A DNA stretch of 64,000 nt, from contig JAAVVG010000010.1 of the NCBI GenBank assembly GCA_012976225.1, forward strand, positions 248,001-312,000, in the 5' to 3' direction. The translations under genes and the position numbers were made by a program. Shown piece by piece: positions 1 through 11,766 of this stretch. Under the pieces are notes generated by a model, which saw only the letters and a program-made list of their open reading frames with translations, was not told where the DNA came from and did no database searches. The number at the start of each line of letters is the position of its first letter. Position 1 is the stretch's first letter. The stretch comes from Golubevia sp. BC0850. Its lineage: Eukaryota; Basidiomycota; Exobasidiomycetes; Golubeviales; Golubeviaceae.

Positions 1-2883
1 TCCCAATCAAACTTCGTTCGGTAAAGTCTCATGCTCCCTCGGATCGAGTCATCGAACCGCCCACATCACTGGCTCTTCCAGGAAAACGAAGAGCTGATCT
101 AGACCTAGACGATTCAGATGACGATGGGATGAGTAGAGAGGATGGATCAACTAGTTGGCGATATATGAAGGTAGGTTGCTCTCGGGGCAGATCTCTTCTG
201 CTCTCCTCCCCCCTTTCCTTTCTTGATTTCGATCCTTAGTTTTTGCGGAAGAACTAGACCATCTCGTGCCTATCCCTCGGCAGCCAATCTCACTTCTCTT
301 TTCCCACCCTTTTCTTTTGCGAATTTCAGATGGCTTGTGGAGAGAATGCTCGTCGATTCTACACCCTCACTCGTATGGATGAAGCTTACGGATTTAGAAC
401 AATATTCAACAGAGCTACGATTCTCAAGAGGAAGCAAGACGACTTCTGCGAGAGAACGCTTTCTCTCGCTGACTCTTACGCTAAGTCTGGAGCATCTCTT
501 CCAACCAGCACTGAATCGTTAGAGTTCCCGGACGAGTTGGAACTCGAAGCTGTTGTTGATATTCTCAGAGGAAGAGTCAGGGTGAGTTGACAATTCTTGA
601 ATCACAGAATCTTTTTCTCTGCTTCGCATCTGAAATCTCGATACTCGCCTCTTTCCTCTTTCTTCTACGATACTAAAGGTCAACACCCACTGCTACACCA
701 CCACTGATCTGGAGAGAATGATCGCTCATACTCATGAGTTCAAGTTTAACATCGCAGCTTTCCATCACGCTCATGAAGCCTGGCTAGTTCCTGATCTCTT
801 GAAGCAGACTTATGGTGGAACTCCAGCTGTCGCTATGTTCTCCGCCAACGGAAATTACAAGTTAGAAGCCTATTTCGGAACGCCATTCGCTGGTCCTATC
901 CTGCAGTCGCATAACATCACCCCTATTTTCAAGTCCGATCATCCAGTGACTGATTCTAGGAGGGTTCTGAATCAGGCTAGTCAAGCTCATCATTTCGGAC
1001 TCGATGAAGCCTCATCGCTGCGCTCCGTAATCACAGCTCCCGCTCAAGCTCTCGGACTTGGACATCGAATTGGATTTCTGAACAAAGGGTATGATGCTGA
1101 CGTCGTTCTTTGGAACGATCATCCTTTAGCTTTGGTGAGCACCGATCCCTTTCTTACTTGCCTTCATTATCGGCTTTCTTCTACTTCCCATCCATTGCCT
1201 GACCCCAATTTACTTTCTCAACCACTAGGGTGCCACCCCTCTCAGCGTCATCGTCGACGGAGTCAGTCAACTCAAGCAAGCTTATGCTCCAACAAATCGC
1301 TTCACCAAGAACAAAGACCCCGCTCCTCAAGCTCCCAAATCAGCAAATTACACCTCCGAGATTGAAAGAGTGGAGAGAGATGGAACCGACATTATGGAAT
1401 ATCGAGCTCAAGCACATCCTACTGTCTCCAAAAAGGTTCCTTCAGTTCTACTCCACAACGTGGGAAGGATCTTCTTGAGAGAGCGAGTCACTGCCTCTGA
1501 TTCCAACTCTTCGACCATCAAGGCGCTCGACCTGGAGGGGAATGGAGTAGCTGTTCTTCTCGACGACAAAGTGGTCTGCTCTGGATCCATTTCCCATTGC
1601 TTAGAAGGAGCCTCGATCGACTCGATTCCCAAAGGTCTCTCTTCTCGACCTGCCGAGACGATCGATCTCAAAGGAGGCGACGTTCTCCCTGGATTCACGA
1701 CTTTTGGCAGTCCTCTTGGTCTAGCCGACATCGTTTCGGAAGCTTCAACTCAAGACGGACCTCCCTCTGATGCTTTTGACGTTTCAGCACCAGCTCGTGC
1801 TCACGCGGCTGAATCCCTCGGTCTAAGATCCTTCCCAATCGCAAGATCTGTCGACGGGCTGCGACTCTGGGGATCTCACGACGTTCAAAGAGCGCATTCA
1901 GCTGGAGTTACCACAGCTGTCGTTCCTCCAATGGGTACTGGCTTCATCAGAGGAATCTCAGTTCGATTCGATACTGGCGCTGAAACTCCTCTAGATGACG
2001 AAACGGTTCGACAAGAAGAAGTGGCTCTTCACATCACCCTTGGAAAGGAGCAAGATGCAGGAGACAAACCCTCGATCTCAGAGCAAACTGGAATCCTTAG
2101 CGCTTTGTTCCGCAAGGGTAAAGAAGCTACTCTGGAATCCTCCGAAGAGAGTGTTTGGTCAAGGGTCATCAAGGGAAAGCTCCCTGTCGTGGTTGAAACC
2201 TCATCAACTTCAGCGATCGCTTCTCTACTTTCTCTAATCAAACCCTACCCCAAGCTTCGTCTAGTCATCTCCGGTGCCACCACTGCTTCTCTCGCCGGTT
2301 ATCCAAAGGCTTTGGCGAAGGCAAACGTCGCAGTTTTGATTTCGCCAAGGACTTGGGCTGTCAATTGGGAGGACTTACCGAGTATTCCTGGACCTCCTCT
2401 CACTCAGACCAACACTTTAGGTGTTCTATTGGAGAATGACGTCAAGGTTGGCCTTCAAATTGAAGAGGCATGGCAAGCCGGCAATGCTCTGTTCGATGCT
2501 ACCTGGTCTGCTATCGACGCTGGGAACTTGAATGAGCGGGACGTGGTAGCTTTATTGACTACCAAGTGAGTTCAAAAATGGAAGAAGAGTTTCGAATGAT
2601 TCCGCTTAGGCTTCGTCGCCCTCTCTGAACTTTTTCACAGCCTCGACTTCGATTCACTGACACTCTTCCCCCTCGTCTCCTTTTCTGTAGTCTTGATTCC
2701 ATTTTAGATCTAGATGAGAGCTCAAATGGGGTAGTTGCATTCGATGTGAGTTTCAGAACCACCGCCTCATGTCAGAACCGTTCCTAATCCATCTTTCTTT
2801 CCTGCCTACAGGGACCTGCCTTCCAATATGGCTCTCGTCCAATCGTGATCGGAACTCCTCGTGGTGTTGAGATTCTTCCTTGA
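1..2883 (+). CDS. Tandem amidohydrolase (carbohydrate esterase 9-like), 3' part, cut by window start
   Basis: The exons I see are 1-170, 330-581, 679-1134, 1229-2565, 2691-2745 and 2812-2883; the start lies before the window. The frame stays open across all junctions and ends in -GVEILP and a stop. The first half has metal-dependent hydrolase features: VNTHCY, then AAFHHAHEAW, a GHRIGF loop and DADVVLWNDHP, the usual amidohydrolase C-terminal signature. From about 1370 the protein continues into a second, divergent amidohydrolase-like half (LHNVGRIFL, GGDVLPGFTTFGSPLG, SAGVTTAV). This two-unit layout is known from fungal proteins annotated as CE9/N-acetylglucosamine-6-phosphate deacetylase-like. 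The second half shows no clear metal-binding HxH, so it may be structural. The substrate is unknown; deacetylation of an amino sugar is an inference from the family name. The gene converges with the next gene, 242 bp away. Confidence 0.85.
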
Positions 2884-3125
2884 GCCAAGGAAGTTGCTCA
2901 AAGTGGAAGAAAAGTAAGAAGATCTGAACTTTGAGCCTCGCAGTGAAGCTGTCTAGATCTTCATCTTCGAAATTCATGCTCATCCATACAATCTGAAATA
3001 TTGTATTTATACTCGATACTAACACAATACTTTCCAAGACTAACGTAACAAGATATCACTTCCTGAAACGAGCCAAACGCCCTTCCAGAGAAGCAAGTTG
3101 TTGACTTTCAAGATTCCCGATCAAT

Positions 3126-5148
3126 CTAAAGCTTAGACTCCTTTGAAGATTTGAGAGTCTGATCAACTACAAACAAGACTTTTTCAGCAACTCCGGCTTT
3201 GATGGCCTCGACCGTCGAGTCTTTGAAGTATTTCGAGTTGTAATACAGCTCGATACGAGCCTGACCGTTGTGGAAAGCAATTGCCATCCAACTTGAAGGT
3301 TGAAACAGAAAGAGATGGAGGCAAAAGAGTAAGAAGAGGAGGGAGGAACGAGGAACGAGGAGAGTGAAGGTCGATACTCACAGTCGATTCATCAACGTTC
3401 TGGTTCCCAGATCTGAACGAGCCACTCCTACCTCCAAAGTTTCTCCAGAGTATCCTTCTGGGACCGGCACAGATCCCGCTACCGTGAAGCAAGGATGAAA
3501 AGCCCCATAGCTTAGAAAGAGAGAGATGAAACATGACCAAACAAAGAATCAGAAAAAGAAAACAAAGAGGAGAAAGAGTCGGTGGAGACACTCACCTAAC
3601 CTCCTCCCCTTCTGTTTCCTTTGCTGGCGCGTTAACAAAAGACATAAATGTTGTGAATAGTGAATTCTGAGCAGCAGTAGAAAGCATATGAGGATGGCTG
3701 AGCTGATGTTCCACTTGTTCCTTGATGAGAGACCCAGTCTTCTTGATGTTAGCGACGAGCTTCTCATCCAATTCGGACTTGGTTTGATTTTCTGTAAGAT
3801 CTATGTCTTCTCCATCCAGCCAGATATGACCTCCCATCTGAGCGCTAGTGATAGGACCTCGCTTGGGACTTTCTTCTCCATCTTGAATAGATCGATCTAG
3901 CCATCTGTTGGTTCCAAGCGGGATGGTCATCATCAAACCATCTTCTTCTCCACTGGAATACATCTCTTGAATGGTCTTGGCATAAGCTGCAGAGATGAGA
4001 ACCCAAGGAGCCATTCCAATGACACGGCAGGTCTTTGAGATGTTCGACGTGTGTTCGATCGATGCAGTCCACTTGCAAGCTGTCCTACGAAGAGGTCTGC
4101 TTTCGAATCCTTCATCGGATGGGATCGATATCGATTTCTGCGAGTAGCAGGGAAGAGATATCAGCAATCTTGCTTCTGGAAAAGAGGGACAAGGACTTGC
4201 ATAGGGAACTAACTTTCAGATGAGTTGCCAGAGCTTCATTCCAGTGATCGGTACCTTTGTCTTCCTCTTCTTCACCGGGCTTGTATTGGAGTTCGTGAGC
4301 ATAGGCGGTACTGACTGGGAGAGAGTTGCGGATCTCTTCTGAAGTACGTTCCCTCGAGGTTAATTTTTCGATCTCGACTCTCTTGTCAGTTCCGTTGACG
4401 ATCCCATCGGCCTATTCGAGTGAGAAACAAAGTGGAAGCATTCAGCCCCAGTCTGTGACAAGCTTCGTTGGCTCCTTGGTCTCAACTCACAATGTTGTTA
4501 AGACAGATCATCGCAGCCATCGCCTCGACTACGACGTGCGAGAAGTGGAAGCAAAGATTGAAAGCACCAGGTTCGAAACTAATTTCTAGCCTAGCTTTTC
4601 TCTCCGGAACATCACTCGAGGTATCCATGTTCCTTTGGAAAAGATCATCATAGTTGTCTTCGACTACCAAAAGAGTGCTGTCAAGCCACTTCTGTCCTTC
4701 TGCTTCGTTCTTGAAGAGAGAATAAGTTAAGATAGTCTTAGTTTCATCATCTTCTGGAACTCTCTGTCCGACAGCAACTTCAGGATTGACAGCAAAGAGA
4801 TTAATCCAAGCGTTTTTGACTCTGATCAGGATCTTTTCTCGAGGCTCGTTTGAGGTCAATTGGAAGGCAGTCGAGAGCTCTGACTGGGGAGGTTGTCAAT
4901 TTGAAAGGGAAAACAAAAAGAAAGAGGATCAGACGTAAGGAAAAATTTGGGAGTTTGCACCAGAATAGAATCCTCAGAGATTATTTCGTCTGCTTCTCCA
5001 CTTCTCTATTCGCATGCGGGCATTCAAAACTTACGTGACCTCCAGTCTTTCTCTCTAGAAAACCAAGAATGTTCTCTGCTCCTGAACCTTCCCTTTCGAA
5101 AGTTCCGGGTCTAACTTCCGTCCACTGTTGAGAAAGTGCGTTCGGCAT
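3126..5148 (-). CDS. Condensation-fold (CoA-dependent acyltransferase-like) protein, 513 aa
   Basis: There are six exons on the minus strand: 5148-5035, 4883-4491, 4411-4214, 4137-3596, 3510-3382 and 3291-3126. They sum to 1542 nt, an intact frame from MPNALSQQW to -SKESKL. Around residue 150 the sequence NLCFHFSHVVVEAMA sits where condensation-fold acyltransferases carry HHxxxDG; here the pattern is HxxHxxxE. The C-terminal half has SYGAFHPCFTVAGS and the late element MAIAFHNGQARIELYYNSKYF, reminiscent of the second half of alcohol acetyltransferase and condensation proteins. I therefore infer a stand-alone acyl-transfer or degenerate condensation-fold protein. No carrier-protein or adenylation gene lies nearby, so this is not an NRPS cluster. 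It has no signal peptide or membrane segment. The substrate is unknown, and the acidic residue change makes activity uncertain. Confidence 0.7.
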
Positions 5149-5920
5149 CGATTTGTGTTGGTTGTTATCTAGATGTCTTGAAGAGATGAAGGGCCGAGGG
5201 AAGGAGTCGAAGAGAGAGATTGTAAAGAGAAGAGAAGAGGAAAGATGAAAAGTGGAAAAGTGGGGGAGGGAAGAAAGAAGGGAAGAAATAAATCATGTCT
5301 TTATCTTCATCTCGAACTCGAAATCGGCGGCTCGCTTAAGTCGCCTGACGCAGACGCTTTTTAATCAAAAGCGTAGTTATCCGTGCCTGCGGTCTGCGCG
5401 TCTGCGCCCAAAAACTGAAAAGCCTACATACAATGTATCTAACAAAAATCCCTTTGGGTGTTGACCTTTCCGAAGGAATGTATGTAGAGAGGTTAATCAT
5501 TAAAACGAGTCTGTTGTCTTCTGAAAGTTCGTCCCATTCTCAGATCTCATTCTCAGATCTCACTTCCCCAGATACATCGTGTGACGGCGCGAGATTGCTT
5601 AGTTTGCAGCTTGCACGAGATCGATCGTCTAGATCCCTGCAGTTTCGATTTTCGAAGCCTCGCTTTCCAGGAATCCGTCCGCTGATGCGCTGATATTCGA
5701 CGGGGTCGCTCCAGCAGGTGGTCTCTCTCGGTCTCGGAGAGATAATTTCTTTTCATTCCTTGCATGCGTCTTTCTGAATCTTGTCTTCTGCATCACTGCA
5801 TGATAGACAATAGCGTTTCAGAATTTTAGATATTCAGAGTAAGCTCTCGATCTGAGAAGAGAAAGTTGATTATTACTGGAGGTTCTGAAAGTGAACAAAA
5901 AAATTTCGAGTGGCAATCTT
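5149..5920. other. Intergenic region with nested inverted repeats
   Basis: This is the upstream region of the acyltransferase-like gene and the downstream side of the MMTAG2-like gene. It contains a GC-rich island at about 5338-5412 with two nested inverted repeats. A short near-duplicate CTCAGATCTCA also occurs at about 5537-5562. I see no convincing reading frame. Confidence 0.5.
5349..5406. repeat. Inverted repeat CGCAGACGC/GCGTCTGCG with inner hairpin ACGCTTTT/AAAAGCGT
   Basis: The outer arms are 5349-5357 (CGCAGACGC) and 5398-5406 (GCGTCTGCG), a perfect 9-bp palindromic pair. Partly overlapping the left arm, ACGCTTTT (5354-5361) and AAAAGCGT (5367-5374) form an 8-bp stem with a 5-nt loop. 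The element lies about 200 bp upstream of the start codon at 5148. It could be a paired binding site or a structured 5' element; no family is recognised. Confidence 0.5.
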
Positions 5921-7318
5921 TTAATCCCTCCTCCTACCATCAGGACTTAAACTTATACTATCTTTCCTTCTATTCCTTCCAGTCAATTGAGCTTTCAAAG
6001 TTTCCTCTCTTGATTTATAGGATTCATCATCTGTTCTCCTTTCATCTCTATCCCTTCCACCTCTGTAACTTCTCTCTTCTCTTCCAGTACCTCTCTCATC
6101 TCTCCCATTTCTATAATCTCCTCCACTTCCATAAGCCCTCGATCCATCCCCTCCATGATCTCTCCTACTTTCGTTTCTTTCGAAATCTCCATCTCGTCTC
6201 TCCCTGGATCTAAATCTTTCATCTCTCCTAGGACTTAATTCTCTATTCTTCCCTTTTGAACTTGATTCTTGACTTCTATCTCTTCTACCTCTTGAGTCTC
6301 TATCTCTTTCTCTTGAGTTTCTCCTTCTTTCGACATCCCTCCCACTTCCACCTCTTGTATCACTCGCACTCCCCCTTCTATTATCCCTATCATCCCTCCC
6401 ACCTACGTCTCTATCTCTTTCTCTACCCTTGCCCTTCTCCTTACTCTTCTTACTTTCTCTCTCCTCCCTGATTCTATCTCTCTCCTCCTTTCTTCTCCTC
6501 TTTTCTTCCCTCTCCCTCTCTTTCACTTCCGTCTTTGCTAGTTGTTTGGCTGCTTTTTTGTCCTCTTTTGAGATTGGATTGGAATCTTGGGTTTCCGGTT
6601 CTGATTCTGAATCCGAAGGCGGGAATTCGGGTGGTGGGAGACCTCTGAAAAGGGGAGAGAAAGGAGAGGGATAGAGGAGGGGTAAGTTGTAGGTGTAAGT
6701 GGAAGAAGTAGCACTTCTCTCTAAAAAGCTAGCCGTTTTTAGATCTTTCTCTCTATCTAGAGCTCTCAAGAGAATTTGAAGAAAGAGAGGCTTTCGAGAG
6801 GAGGATCCTTTACTGACATTCTCGAAAGGGGACAGCTTTTGATGAAACTGAGCAGCCTCTTCGATCGGGAAAGATGAAGCACAACTCCCTTGCTTCTCCT
6901 TTATGTGGACCTGGTCCCTCTAGTTTAATCTCAAATACATCATCACTTCATGCGAGGAAGAGTCCCATTCATTTCAAGCTCTCTCTCTCTCTCTCTTGTA
7001 ACAGTACAGTACTCACAATCTCCTATTGACCTCAATTTCCTCCACCCTCTTGACATCTCTCAGTTCTCTCTTCCTGGCCTTTTCTTTCCTTTCCGAGTCC
7101 AACCTTGCAACTTCATCTGGATCCAATTGAGCATCTTTGGAAGCTATAGGTTGAGCATCCTTTTCGAACCATCTAACATCTCTACCATTTAACCATCTAC
7201 CAGTCGGAGCGTTGATAGAATGACCTAAATAATTCTCTCTATCTTTATCTGATTTGACTGAAGACCAGGAGAATTCTGCAGCTCCTCCTCTAGTTCCTCC
7301 TCTAGTTGGGTGGAACAT
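5921..7318 (-). CDS. MMTAG2-like (multiple myeloma tumour-associated 2 family) RS-rich protein, 421 aa
   Basis: Exon 1 is 7318-7017 and exon 2 most likely 6884-5921 (1266 nt in all, in frame). The N-terminus MFHPTRGGTRGGAAEFSW, followed by DKDRENYLGHSINAPTGRW, is the signature of the MMtag domain (PF10159). The domain continues to about residue 100 through the intron. The rest is a long, charged R/S/D/E/K-rich tail full of RDRD, RSRE and RRD dipeptides, as in RS-type nuclear and splicing-associated proteins. The exon 2 acceptor could shift by a few codons, because several AGs are present and I chose the one that keeps frame. Function is poorly known in the family; nuclear RNA-related work is an inference from the tail. 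It is divergent from PMT4 across 225 bp. Confidence 0.82.
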
Positions 7319-7543
7319 CAGAGTCTACTTATTGTTAGTGTGACTAAGATGAATGAATGACTGGCTGTGATGCTAGAGGTGAAGGCAATGATGGATCCTA
7401 TGCAGCTTTTGCTAATCGAGTTGATGCTATGCAATTGAATCAAAGGGTTGTCGGAGTGATGGTGTTGTGATGAGAATACTAAGTTCTAACTTAGAAGTTG
7501 TTCTATCTCTCTCTCTCCCGTCCTCCCTCACAATCTTGCAACC
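7319..7543. promoter_or_regulatory. Divergent promoter, MMTAG2-like / PMT4
   Basis: The start codons of two divergent genes lie 225 bp apart. The PMT4 side has a CT-rich leader (CTATCTCTCTCTCTCCCG) directly before the ATG, as at other starts here. No TATA box is seen. Confidence 0.5.
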
Positions 7544-10500
7544 ATGTCGACAGCGATGGATCAATCTACAGCTGCGGCTAGGAATCGCAAACCACTTCAA
7601 ACAACGACAGAACCCACAGCCACATCAACAGCAAGTCAGGTTCAAGAGAAGAGAATCAGGGAAGCCAGCAAGAGTTCGCTCATTCCGGGAAGGAGAAAGA
7701 AGAGAAGTACAAGCAGTGACGATGAAGAAGGAGAAGAACTACCAAAGAAGGTTAGTCGAATCATTTGAATTTCTATCTAACTTGTTAATCAGGGGTGCTT
7801 TGGTCGAGGCAGACAGCAGAAGGACTGGAAGGTGAGGTGTAGCTGGTAGCACTTCCCTATCCTTCTAGATCACTTTCAAAGTCAAGGGATGGAGAGCTCT
7901 TATTCAAGATTTCACTGTCAGTTCTTTCATCTGAAAAGTGAATGTCCTGTTTCTCTCCAACCCCCAAACAGTATCGTCAACCATACATTCAAGAGATCTC
8001 AAAGACCAAAGATGCAACCATTGCCTTCATTCTCTTCTTGGTAGCTGCTGCTGTCAGGTTCTGGAACATTGGGTGAGTAGACAGTCTAGAGCAGATTCAA
8101 ATCTACCCAAAGAGATCAAGGTCTGCTAACTTGTCCAGGAAGTAATGTAGCGGGACAGAAAGAGCTAAATCGAACTGATAATCAGTGGAATGAGATAAGA
8201 AGACAGAGATGAACTTCTACCTTCCAGCCAGACACCTTCAGGTTGAGGTAGCTTCCTCAGACAATTCTGAACTTTGCTGAACTCAGAAATGTCGCTCTCT
8301 GTATGGGCGAGAGACCCAATTTTTTGCCCTCTACGCGTAGCCTGTGACGTGTAGAGATAGAGCTACCTTATCTGGAATCTCTCTTTCTCACCGAGTCTTC
8401 TCTCTTCTGACATTCTATCTCTTTCTCCTATGATCACCATCTCTTACCTCTCTCTTTGTCTTATAGAACTCCTGACCAAGTAGTCTTCGATGAAGTTCAT
8501 TTTGGAAAGTTCGCTTCCTACTATCTTAGGAGAGAGGTGAGTTGCGTGTAATTCTCTTCAAGAAGCTCTCGGAATAAACCAATTACTTCTTTTGAACAGA
8601 TTGTTGCTGTGAGCTCTGAAATTCGAGGTGATTTGCTTTCGGCTGACCTTTCTGTTTCTTCTCTTTTTCTCGTGATTCTTCTTCTTAGTATTATTTCGAT
8701 GTCCATCCTCCTTTGGCTAAGCTTCTGAACGCTGTGAGTTCGAGATACAAGAGGAGCTGACAGAGTTCTCTTTTGTTTCCATCAAGGCCTTTGCGGACCC
8801 TCGTCGCAAGTGGTCCTGGAACTCTAACCCTTCTTCCTACCTTCTTCTCTCTCATTTTATCCCCCTTTCCCCCTCCTACTTACAGTTCGCTGGGTATCTA
8901 GCCGGCTTCCCAGGTCACTTTGATTTCGAAAACATCGGAGATTCTTACATCACCAACAACGTCCCTTACATCAAGATGAGGTCTCTACCAGCTCTTATGG
9001 GTTCGGCCTGCATTCCATTGATCTATCTCATGTCGCGAGAATCAGGAACTGGACCTCTAATCGGAATCCTCACAGCAAGTCTGCTAGCTTTCGACAACGC
9101 TCATATCGCTCAAGACAGGTTAATCCTTCTAGATGCAGCTTTGATTCTCTTCATGATGCTTTCACTTTATTCCTATATCAAATTCTATCAACAGCGTTAT
9201 CGATCCTTCTCAAAAAGTTGGTGGTTCTGGATGGTTTCAACCGGAGTGAACCTAGCCTTAACGATGTCATGTAAAATGGTTGGTCTCTTCACTTTTGCAA
9301 CCATTGGGATTTCAGTTCTTTTCGATTTATGGAACATCATAGATCATAAAAGAGGTCATTCTTTATCTTACATTTACAAACATTTCTTCGCTCGAGTTTT
9401 CGCTCTCATCATTTTACCAGCTTTCGTTTATCTGTTTTGGTTTTGGGTTCATTTTTCAATCTTGATCAAATCTGGTACTGGAGATTCCTTCATGTCTTCT
9501 AAATTTCAACATACTTTGGAAGGTTCTCCTATGTTGACTTTGGCTAAGGACATTCATTATTACGATAAGATCACTTTACAACATAAAGGTACTGACGTTT
9601 ATTTACATTCACATTTAGATAAATATCCTTTGAAATATGATGATGGTAGAATTTCAAGTCAAGGTCAACAAGTTACTGGTTATCCATTCAATGATACTAA
9701 CAATGTTTGGCAATTGATCCCAACAGTTCCTCTACCAGAAGTCACAGAGGAACAATCCTTAGATCCAGATTTCCCAACCAACCTAGATCGGAAAGAATTC
9801 AAAATCAGACATAAACACATTATAAGATTACTTCATGTTAACACTGATACTTATCTTTTAGCTCATGATGTTGCTTCTCCACTTATGGCTACTAATGAAG
9901 AATTCACTACTACTCCTTCAAACAACACAGAGAAGTATAAAGATAGTCTGTTTGAGTTGATGATTGAAAATGAAAAGGATACTAGTCAGAAAGTTTGGCA
10001 ATCGAAAGCAACTAAGATTAGATTGATTCATAAGGAGACTAGAGTTAGTATGTGGACTCATCCTGAACCTTTACCGGATTGGGGTTTCAAACAACAGGAA
10101 ATTAATGGAAATAAGAACGTTCAGGAGAAGACCGCTCTTTGGACTGTTGACGATCTATACGTCGATGAAAGTGAGTTCCGAGTCTCTTGTTCGGATCTGA
10201 ATCTCGAGCCCAGTTTTCTCTCCACTGACCAATCAACGATTCTTCCACCTCTACCTCTTGTTCTCTGCTCCTGCTGTCTTCTCCAACTTAGCTGCTCCTG
10301 ATTTCGCTGAACGATCGAAACCAGCCGAACCTAGAAAGAAGACCAAGATGAACTTCTTCTCCAAATTCATGGAACTTCAACTTCAAATGTTAAATCAAAA
10401 CGCTCATCTAACTCAATCCCACCCTTACGCTTCATCACCGATCAACTGGCCGTTCTTGATGACTGGTATCTCATTCTGGACTTCAGATGAACCAAAACGT

Positions 10501-11034
10501 CAAATCTACTTCATCGGAAACGTCTTCACATGGTGGCCGACGATTCTCTCAATCTCTCTGTGGACAGGTATAATGTCTATGATCGCAATTATGAAACGAA
10601 GAGGATTAAAGCCTATCTCTGAAATTTTACGTAAAAGGTTGTTGAACAACACTGGATTCTTCATCGTAGCTTGGGCTTGTCATTATTTCCCTTTCTTCTT
10701 GATGAGTAGACAACTCTTCTTACATCATTATTTACCAGCTCATGTTTGTTCATGCTTGGTTTTTGGTCAAATGTTTAACTTTTTCTTAACTGATTCTGTC
10801 ATTCATCCAGCTACTAAAGCAGGGAAAGAATTGATTAAAGAGAGAATGTCAAGGAAGAGAACTGGAAACGTGGTGGAACAACCGGTTAAGATTGCTGCTT
10901 TGGTCTTTATTTCTTTGGTCATCGGTGGTTATTGGTTCTGGGCTCCGCTTACTTATGGGCATATTGAATTGGCTCCTAAGGAGGTTTTGAAAAGGAAATT
11001 GTTGGCTACTTGGACTTTACATCATGAGAAGTAA
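7544..11034 (+). CDS. PMT4: Dolichyl-phosphate-mannose:protein O-mannosyltransferase, PMT4 type, 816 aa
   Basis: Six exons (7544-7750, 7972-8072, 8467-8536, 8689-8733, 8886-10170, 10292-11034) sum to 2451 nt. The enzyme transfers mannose from dolichyl-phosphate-mannose to Ser/Thr of secretory and membrane proteins in the ER lumen. The first luminal loop has the catalytic acidic pair in FDEVHFGKF (residues about 110-118) and FDVHPPLAKLL. NIGDSY with NNVPYIKMR, and ISSQGQQVTGYP in the central MIR region, match the PMT4 branch rather than PMT1 or PMT2. Several hydrophobic segments precede and follow the MIR domain, ending in a charged cytosolic tail with a Lys-containing end (TWTLHHEK). The N-terminal 70 residues are low-complexity and cytosolic. 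The start is the first ATG in a CT-rich leader. PMT4 proteins typically act as homodimers on membrane-anchored substrates. Confidence 0.96.
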
Positions 11035-11766
11035 CGGAATTCCATTTACTTTCCACTTCATCAACTCTTCTATCATTTCAGCCATTCTTCTCAAGAATCT
11101 TCCAACCCTACCCAATTCTTTCATCTTCACTCGAGATACCTTGGAGATTCCCTTTTTCTCTCTGTCTTATCCAAACCACCCACCCTCCTTCTTTTCTCTT
11201 TATCTAGACTCCTCAGCAATTTATCTCTCCTCTCTCTTCTCGCTCTAGAACCAACAGCAACTTCTCACTTTGTTTTCTCCTCCTTGTTCAACTTTGCTCT
11301 CTCAATTCTTTCCCCCCGTTTCTTCATTCTGTCTATCCTCTTAGCACATCCCCCTTCCTCTCCAGCTTCATCCCTTTATCTGTCAAATGCGCAATCACGA
11401 AAAATATACACACATCGAATACAAACAAAGATGAGTCTTGCATTTGTCGAATGTGGACGTTTAGAACGCTCGACCAATCGGATTGGTCAAGAAGAGGTGG
11501 CACGCAGAGAGGTGTGCCCTCCCTCGACAGCAGGCCGGATCGGTCTATCAACGGAACTTCAAGTATTTGAAGGTCGCTAAGAAACTTCAAGCGGAGTGGT
11601 GGCACGTAAGCTGACAGATTATCCATAAAGTTCTAAAAGGAGAGGCTTCACAGGCTTCAAGGATTCTTGTCGACAGCCTTTCCCCACACCACTCATTGTC
11701 TCTTCAAATCTCTTCCACCTTCTTGCCTCTTCTGGTTTTCTCATCAAACTATTTCTCGACCTATCA
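11035..11766. other. Intergenic region
   Basis: This is the downstream side of PMT4 and the upstream side of the SDR gene. It is strongly C/T-rich just after the PMT4 stop and before the SDR start. The short open frames on both strands lack coding character, and I see no RNA gene or repeat. Confidence 0.5.

Noticed and set aside
5866-6674. Plus-strand Phe/Ser/Leu-rich open frames
   Set aside because: They are the complement of the Arg/Glu/Asp-rich tail of the MMTAG2-like protein.
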